DNA from: Effrenium voratum
Lineage: Eukaryota; Sar; Dinophyceae; Suessiales; Symbiodiniaceae
Reading direction: 5' to 3'
DNA: 64,000 bases
Assembly (NCBI GenBank): GCA_963377175.1
Contig: CAUJNA010000535.1
Location: forward strand, 630,001 to 694,000
In this document: piece after piece, positions 57,900 through 64,000 of the stretch
How the letters are laid out: each line of letters starts with the position of its first letter
Position numbering within the stretch: the stretch's first letter is position 1
Translations under genes and position numbers: made by a program
The notes under the pieces: model-generated
The model's input: the letters and a program-made list of their open reading frames with translations, nothing else
Database searches by the model: none
What the model was told of the DNA's origin: nothing

Positions 57900-60172
57900 C
57901 GGATCCACGACTCAGCGTCATGTGACATGCCGATGCGACTTCGAGGCCATGTGCCAGCGCTTCCCGGGCAAGAGCAAGATGCTCGACTCGCCGCAGCCTG
58001 AGAGACAAGCCCGTCTAAGAGGAGCACAAAGCTAGCGGGGGAAATGATCAACGCAGCTCCGAAATGGAGGCCTTAGTGTAGTGCCTTGCGATGCTTTGCA
58101 GGTGTTGGAAACCCATCCCTGAGAATGCATCCGAAGGGACGTGTAGAAGGGTGGGATCTGCAGGAAAGCCAACATGAACAAACATGCAGCAGTCAACATA
58201 GACACATTGTTTGGAGCTTTGCTAGTTAAAAGGTTGAAAGGTGAACTCATTTAGAATCCATGCCAGCATGAGTGGAGTCGGCATTTTGTCCAACCTTTTC
58301 CGGGATGTACCAAGGAACACGTGGCTTCTTTGTAGAACCACAGGGCCAGACTTGCTTGGCATCCCGCTCGCTCGCTCGCCCGGCCGTTTGCAGCCCATTG
58401 GCAGAACATTTGGACCCTTACCGGTCCTGGACAAAAATAGTCCTCCTGTGCACAGCAGGCGGGGGCTCGGACCTGCCGACCGAGTGGGCCTTCGGATCTC
58501 GGGCTCGGCCGGCAGTTTGATTTAACTGGCCATCGGAAAGTGGGGCAGCTGTTGACCAGTTTCAGCGGAGGTCAGTATTGCTTGCAACTTCGAAGGCCAC
58601 TGAACATGCGAGTGTGAGCTTTTTGCTGGCCTTGAAGTGGTTTGGGCCCCAAATGTGTTGGGTATACGGCCGAACGCCGGCCTTTCCAAGTTGAGTTCCT
58701 CTACGCAGGCGCCTTTGCTCCCAGGGCGGGACGGGATGGCAAGCGGGCCAATTCGAAGAGACTTTGGAGCACAACGGGCTTTTGTGCAACCTCAGGGTCC
58801 CCTTGTTCTTCCATATTCTCGTGGACACCGGCAGATGCCAGGCACCATGCATGTCCTCGCGTTTGTCTCGGCTGGAGATGTTTTTCAGGCGGGTGAGAAG
58901 CTGCGCGGAGGTTGCCATGGACCCATTGCAGGGGACCCGTGAAAACGGGTTTGAAGTTGCACAGAACATTGTTGTGTCTAGCATACGAAAGGGACCCATT
59001 GGTGATCGAACCCATTTAAGGTCCACCCCACCCATGTGTGCAATGCGGAAAAAAAAAACAATCTTTGACTTGAGGTTGGCATGGTCAAGAACCCTTGACA
59101 TTGTCAGGATTCCTCTTCAGCGAACTATGACCGTGGCACCCACTTGTAATGCCTTTTCCTTCAGGTGAGTGCTTCGCGAGCAACGGCGGACCGAAACCAT
59201 CCAGGCCGGAGCGCAGTGGATCTTGTCAAAGTGCAGGAATACAGGTGCCTCTTTACATCGGGGACCTGAAAAGTTGTGATTTCGTTTTGTTTCCCTTGAA
59301 TGCAACCTCAGGAAGGCCCTGCGAGACCGTTTTGTTGTGACTTCACTCAAATGATGGCGAGCTCACCTTGGCGCAATACTTCCGGATCCCTTACTGTAGT
59401 CAAACATAAGTAGCGGGTTATGCGAACAACTGGTCAATGTGTTTGCTTCGTTCCTTGGGTTTGGGAAGGATGAAAAGGGCGCCAGGAAGGGTGGCATTCC
59501 ACATGTCTGCCTGGTGCCATTTCGGCTTGGTCGTGGCAAGTTTTCTTTGGTTCTTCTGAGGCCTTTCCAGTAGATCTGAACAGGAAGTTGGGCCTTCACT
59601 TGGAGATAAACACGCAAGAACACGAACATTTCACCAAACTACACACCAATAATCACACCCTCGATACGCAGCACAAGACACAACACAACAGCCTACACTG
59701 CACACTACACACTACGCGCTGCACACTACAGGCGCACACATTTTTTTCGACGAATCAGCCAACGCAGCAACCAACACAACAACAAGCTTGCACGCACTAC
59801 ACACACACACACACACGTAGCCCGCACACACAGCCCACACACACACACACTCCCGACACAAACCCACACACACACAGACACAGACACCCCACACGCACAC
59901 ACAGATATACACACACACATCCCACTCTCCGCTCGTTTGCCCACTCTCCTCTCCACCCTTTCTGTGATGTCAATGTTGGTCATTCCTTTGACTGTTTCAA
60001 TTTCAAGGGGGGTTTACGTTCACAGCATAGTTCAAGTAGAGGGTTTCTGCCCAAGAACCTCAACATACCATTTGAGAGTACCCGGCACCTGTATGAAAGG
60101 AATGCTTGTCATGGTAGGAATGGCATATGCTCACAAGGCAATGTTCCAGGGTTGATTTCTGCAAGTCCTCAG
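57900..60172 (+). other. Unassigned stretch after AT exons
   Basis: Several GC-rich islands (57910-58020, 58465-58520, 58690-58760, 58880-58920, 59165-59240) have AG|G-like borders and open + frames but no motif I recognise. They may encode the rest of the AT or later PKS domains. A CA-rich block lies at about 59780-59920. Confidence 0.4.
59640..59925. repeat. CA/ACACAC-rich microsatellite block
   Basis: A long A/C-biased stretch with (CA)n runs. The His/Thr-rich + frame over it is a repeat translation. Confidence 0.88.
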
Positions 60173-60265
60173 GCAGAACTCCTGCTGGACGGCTTCATGG
60201 GCGGTCTTGTTTTTGTGGCTCTTGCAGCCGAAGCGCGCTATGTGCGCCTGGACTTGCAAGCACAG
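60173..60265 (+). CDS. Exon-like frame, unidentified (hydrophobic)
   Basis: Between AGTCCTCAG and GTCCCG, 93 bp (31 codons, phase 0 to 0) includes DGFMGGLVFVALAAEARYVR. It has a hydrophobic core of about 14 residues. I recognise no family. It and the next two candidates share phase 0 at both ends, so they may belong to one gene: the PKS tail or a separate gene. Confidence 0.35.
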
Positions 60266-60913
60266 GTCCCGGTGTCCTTTTGAGGTACCGTTCTAGTTTG
60301 GTCCAATTCATTGTGTGGTGTCATCTAGTTGTCCAACTGACTTTTGAGAAGGGCACACATACCCGTGTCGTCAAAGGTTCGGGCTCCCTTGCGTCTTCTT
60401 GCGTATATGTCTTTAAACGCGGGCTACATGGAAACCACGAGCGCCCTAAAGTAGCGAAAGCAGAGTTCACACGCCACCTGAAGGCGCTGGGGTGTGTACC
60501 TTGTTGTCTGAATTTGACCTTCGGAGCTTAAAGGTTTTGGTCGGATATCAGAACCACGGCCCACAGGGGCAACTATGGTGTGTCCAAACATGGCGATTCG
60601 GCGATCGTCCTTTTGTGTTTGAAGGGACAGCACAAGGACACCAACCAGTTTTATTGGGATCCACCACTTTCTGGAATCGCACAGTCAAAGCAGTGGTAAC
60701 GAGCCTCAAAGAGTGCAAAGAGCCCGTGGGTGCCCAAAAGTCCTGATAAGCAACATGTGCAGTCGCACACGACACATAGTGTTTTGGCAGTTTTACTTTC
60801 AAACAAAAACAGTTTTGTCGTGTTGTTTTTGGTGAAAAAACTTGTTTTTGTTTGAACAACCTTTTTTTTCGAAAACAACACCTGTGAAAAGCAAGCCTTG
60901 CGTCCCAGCTCAG

Positions 60914-61015
60914 GCAGGCTTGGGCCTGGCCGCAGGGCTCAGCGCCTACGGGCGCCGGCGGCGAAGAGCCGCTGTCCCAAGACATGCTGACGAGGCCGGA
61001 GGTTGCGCCCATGCG
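60914..61015 (+). CDS. Exon-like frame, unidentified (GC-rich)
   Basis: Between CAGCTCAG and GTGTTT, 102 bp (34 codons) is open in two frames. One reads GLGLAAGLSAYGRRRRRAAV; the other includes GGEEPLSQDMLTRPEVAPM and looks more like a linker. The GC content is far above the flanking T-rich DNA. Function unknown. Confidence 0.35.
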
Positions 61016-61059
61016 GTGTTTTTTTTGCTTGATACTAGCGTATTTATCTGTTGAACTGT

Positions 61060-61235
61060 TATGTTGTTTGTTTGTTGGTTCGTTTGTTTGTTCGTTCGTT
61101 TGTTTGTTTGTTTGTTTTTGCTTGGTTGCTTGGTTGCTTGGTTGCTTGCTTGCCTGCTTGCTTGCCTGCTTGCTTGCTTGTTGCTTGCTTGGTTGGTTGG
61201 TTGGTTGGTTGGTTGGTTGGTTGGGTGTTGGTTGT
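61060..61235. repeat. TTTG/TTGC/TTGG tetranucleotide block
   Basis: The same family of tetramers as at 14.1 and 18.2 kb: TTTG, then TTGC with TTGG, then (TTGG)n. Non-coding. Confidence 0.93.
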
Positions 61236-61493
61236 GTTTGTTGGTTTCTCTGCTGTTCTTCTTGTAGTTTGAACGAATATACCCTCCCTGCTACTTACAG
61301 AGGGCACCTGCAAAAACCATTTCCTCTCGACAGGAATCCCCGTTGAGGTGCCATGCCATCAATCGAGTAACTACACACTTCGAGCCAATGAGACATTGCC
61401 TACAGCTGAGGAATCATGCTACACACTTTGGCGCCACTTTGACGCCAGTTCCCCATGAAAGGCGCTCGAAGGGGGAGCTCTTTGACCGGCCAG

Positions 61494-61583
61494 GAATACC
61501 CGCCAGAGATCGCCACCTCGAACGTGGACCTTGAGACCATGTCCTATGAGGCCGTGAGGAGACGGCTGGAGGCGGGAATCCTC
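61494..61583 (+). CDS. Exon-like frame, unidentified (SNVDLETMSYEAVRRR)
   Basis: Between CGGCCAG and GTGCCG, 90 bp (30 codons, phase 0 to 0) includes IATSNVDLETMSYEAVRRRL. Its composition and charge look like real protein, probably a helix after a short acidic turn. I could not assign a family; one weak thought is a C-terminal part of a PKS reductase domain. Confidence 0.45.
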
Positions 61584-62224
61584 GTGCCGACGTGGTGCCA
61601 AAGGTCTTTGAGGAAGGAAGGCCCTCAACAAAAGTCAAGCCATCAAGGACGTCAGAAGTTGTACGTATGCCCTAAGAATACCCCCCCATCCAAAAAGAAA
61701 GAACAACTGGGGAACCAATTATTGGTATTAGGGGTCCCCGTCGGCGTGTGCTTTGTTCACTTCTGGTGGGGGGTGGGTCGTCAGCATGGTTTCAGGTTCT
61801 CCTGTTTAGGTGTCCACTTGGGCTATTCTAGTCGAGTACTGCCCCCCCTTTTCATTGGACCTGTACTCTTGGGAAACGAATCATTCAAGTTTCTGAAGCA
61901 AGCCTAAATAAACTTCCCTTCGTTCAAACCATTCCGGGATGTTTGTGACCACACCCCGTGTAAAGGGGGGAATTGTTGGGCACAGTGGTTCACTGTTAGT
62001 TCCAGCTTGCACCAAAGGACATTCACACGGGTAGCATTTGGAACCCATTTGATACATTCCATTTTATTTATAGGGTCACCCAGACGGGTGTGACTTAAAC
62101 TATATATGTAAGGGACTGATCCCACCAATTGTCATGTTCCTTTCGCTGTCCCTTTACACAACCCCCAAAGTTTAAACCCATTGAGTGCCATCCAAATCAA
62201 CCCCTTTGTTGAAACTCATGTCAG

Positions 62225-62267
62225 GCATCCGCAGCGCTGGAGCAACCCGCCGCTGTGCCGCTGCTTG
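62225..62267 (+). CDS. Possible LHC upstream exon
   Basis: After CATGTCAG the frame reads ASAALEQPAAVPLL, then a GC donor. Light-harvesting proteins often have a similar short A(L/M)PFL.. segment shortly before the GD.GFDP motif. The phase does not fit the next exon directly, so another exon would be needed or the call is wrong. Confidence 0.25.
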
Positions 62268-63544
62268 GCTGACTCACACACCGCCTCCTAAGATGGGTAT
62301 GCTTGTCTTTGCGTCGGAGCGCTTTTTGGGGTAAAATCGAAAAGGACCACCATCTGTCTTTGCTGGGGAGCCTTCCCAATTTGGAGACAGACCCATATTC
62401 GTCCTTTTTTCCATTTGTCATGTTTGGGCTGTAATGCTCAAACAGTGTCCTTCCGGCATGTTTTAAAGGGACATGTAAGGATCCTGTGTAGGTTGTATGG
62501 GATTTCTTCAAATATTAGGCATTCCTCCAGCCGGTTGGTGTCATTTTCGTTCACTCTCAGGCCAGAAAGGGGCTGCCTGTTGCGAGACAGACCCAAACAA
62601 CGGAGATTGAGGGACTTGCACCCAGAAAGCACAACTCCCAATCACAAAGACGGCATGTCGACTGAAGGCTGCTGTTGGGCAACAATTGATTCTTGTGATT
62701 CTGAAGATACGTTAATGGACCACTTGCGTGCTTCCTTGTAGAGGGCAATGCTTCAAATGAACGGCACCGTCAAGGGATAAGTGGCTGCTGTTGGCTCAAG
62801 GGCGATCCATTTTGCGGACCTGGAGAGTGGGCCCGCATTCTGGAGGGTAAACACAGTGGTGCCCAGCTGCCATTTCATATCAAAAGGCCTAGGCACTTGG
62901 AGACTTGGAGGTTGAAGGATCACTCCCACTGAATGGGGTTGGCTGTTCGAACTTGACCGAGTGCCATAGCAGTATGACTGTTTTGCTGGCATCTCGTGGT
63001 GACTTGATGTCCGTTCTGAGGCTGAGTTGTGCATTTAGTCGCTTGGCCACCTCATGCTGTGTTTTGAGTCAACACGGCCATCCCCTCGAAAGGGGTTGCT
63101 GGTTTGTTTTGTGAGTCAACCATCCAATCCCAGGAGTGAGCTTGGTTGGCGCTTTTTCGGTGGCAAGTGAAGATCCCTGAGGAGCCTCGGTGAGGCTTTT
63201 TACACTCAAGGGTGTTCTCGATCGTTCAATCGCACGCTCTGGCCGGGACGCGCAAGAAATGGTTCCGGAGTGTCCCTCAGATTTCGAAACCGCTATGTTT
63301 CCTGGAAGACCAGGTTCGACACGCCACTTTCTGAAACATTGTTGGCTTTGGTTCAACTTCATTTGCCAGCATCATGAAGTTGTTTGCCTATTCTATGCAA
63401 GCTCCCGCATTCAGTTGTACAACAAGCTCACCAGATGTAGCTCCTTTAGAATCGGATATCTTCGCATCCCTTATTTCAGGCTTTGGACTGGTTCAAACAA
63501 CTGCAGGTTTAAAGCAACAGGACACCTGCCGATGACAGCTCCAG

Positions 63545-63619
63545 GTTCCTGCCGCAACCCAAGTATCGCGAGTTCATTGTCAACGTGCCGGGCGATGCGG
63601 GTTTTGATCCATTGAACCT
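63545..63619 (+). CDS. Light-harvesting chlorophyll-binding protein exon (GFDPLNL)
   Basis: After GCTCCAG the frame reads KYREFIVNVPGDAGFDPLNL. The motif PGD.GFDP(L)(G/N)L is the conserved N-terminal entry to the first membrane helix of the Lhc superfamily, which collects light at the thylakoid membrane. The end is placed before GCCGGGG (GC donor), which matches the phase-0 start of the exon at 63956; the exact base is uncertain. The gene is on the same strand as the PKS. Confidence 0.68.
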
Positions 63620-63955
63620 GGCCGGGGCCCGGGCCTCAGACCAAAGAAAACCCACCCCCGGCAGCTGTGACCCATGTGCTTTTGTTGGGACCCGACTTGG
63701 TTGTGGAGGGAAACCATATTTGAAGGAAGAACACTGTTTTCGAAACACACTAAACATGTATTTGTCACTAAACTAAAGCTGGCTTGTCGCTGAACAACAG
63801 GAAGTCCTTTCAGTTTTTGTATATTCCTGGACATACTCACACATCCTCCAAAGCCTTTAAGCTTTTGGAACGCCAGGAGCACGACTTTAAGCACGGTGTC
63901 AACAGTTGATGTTTTACTTCCCACCTGGATTGGCCCATGCCTTCATGTCTCTAAG

Positions 63956-64000
63956 GACTTGGCTACCTTCCGATGGATGCAAGAGGCGGAGCTGAGACTC
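63956..64000 (+). CDS. Light-harvesting protein exon, partial (WMQEAEL)
   Basis: After TCTCTAAG the phase-0 frame reads DLATFRWMQEAELRL to the window edge. In Lhc proteins GFDPL is followed within about 10-20 residues by R(W/Y).(R/Q)EAE(L/I).H.R.AML, the first chlorophyll-binding helix. The Glu that binds chlorophyll is present. The next residues (Arg-Leu where .H is usual) sit at the cut edge, where splicing could change them. Confidence 0.72.

Noticed and set aside
61494..61638. Minus-strand frames over the 61.5-kb island
   Set aside because: The + frame has the splice borders and protein-like composition; all supported genes here are on the + strand.
1..64000. Bacterial operons, CRISPR arrays, rRNA or tRNA genes
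   Set aside because: No long gene-dense frames, no spaced identical repeats of CRISPR type, and no rRNA or convincing tRNA cloverleaf was noticed; tRNAs were not searched exhaustively.

Overview
The window looks like nuclear DNA of a photosynthetic dinoflagellate. Three things point there. No open frame exceeds about 250 codons in 64 kb, yet short GC-rich islands of 20-100 bp encode unmistakable conserved motifs. Those islands begin after AG (usually AG|G) and end at GT or, often, GC donors, a splicing style known from dinoflagellates. The encoded families are a modular type I polyketide synthase (PKS) and, at the right edge, a chlorophyll-binding light-harvesting protein (LHC). The organism call is inference; no species can be named.

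Layout. 0.3-3.3 kb is a higher-order tandem repeat. 3.3-11.5 kb has no recognisable gene. From 11.5 to about 57.9 kb, all on the + strand, motif-bearing exons occur in PKS order: acyl carrier protein (ACP; 11.5-16.5 kb), ketosynthase (KS; 18.85-47.0 kb) and acyltransferase (AT; 49.5-57.9 kb). The KS keeps its catalytic Cys (DTAC), first His (CHGTGT) and second His (KTNLGH). The AT keeps the serine motif GHSLGE. One KS-AT unit of roughly 700-800 residues in typical PKSs is therefore spread over about 39 kb in more than 20 small exons. Several reading frames agree across junctions, which supports individual splice calls; some linking micro-exons were not found.

The introns hold much repetitive DNA: tetranucleotide and octanucleotide arrays (14.1-15.6 and 18.1-18.7 kb), a 6-kb almost pure pyrimidine array with regularly spaced palindromes (23.8-29.8 kb, inside a KS intron), many dinucleotide runs, and a family of short elements of about 100-115 bp with terminal inverted repeats (44.4, 45.0, 56.0 and 56.25 kb).

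From 60.2 to 61.6 kb three exon-like frames, each a multiple of three long, have no family I recognise. At 63.5-64.0 kb two exons match the N-terminal region of an LHC protein, which runs off the window. All supported coding signals are on the + strand, consistent with the head-to-tail gene order common in dinoflagellates.
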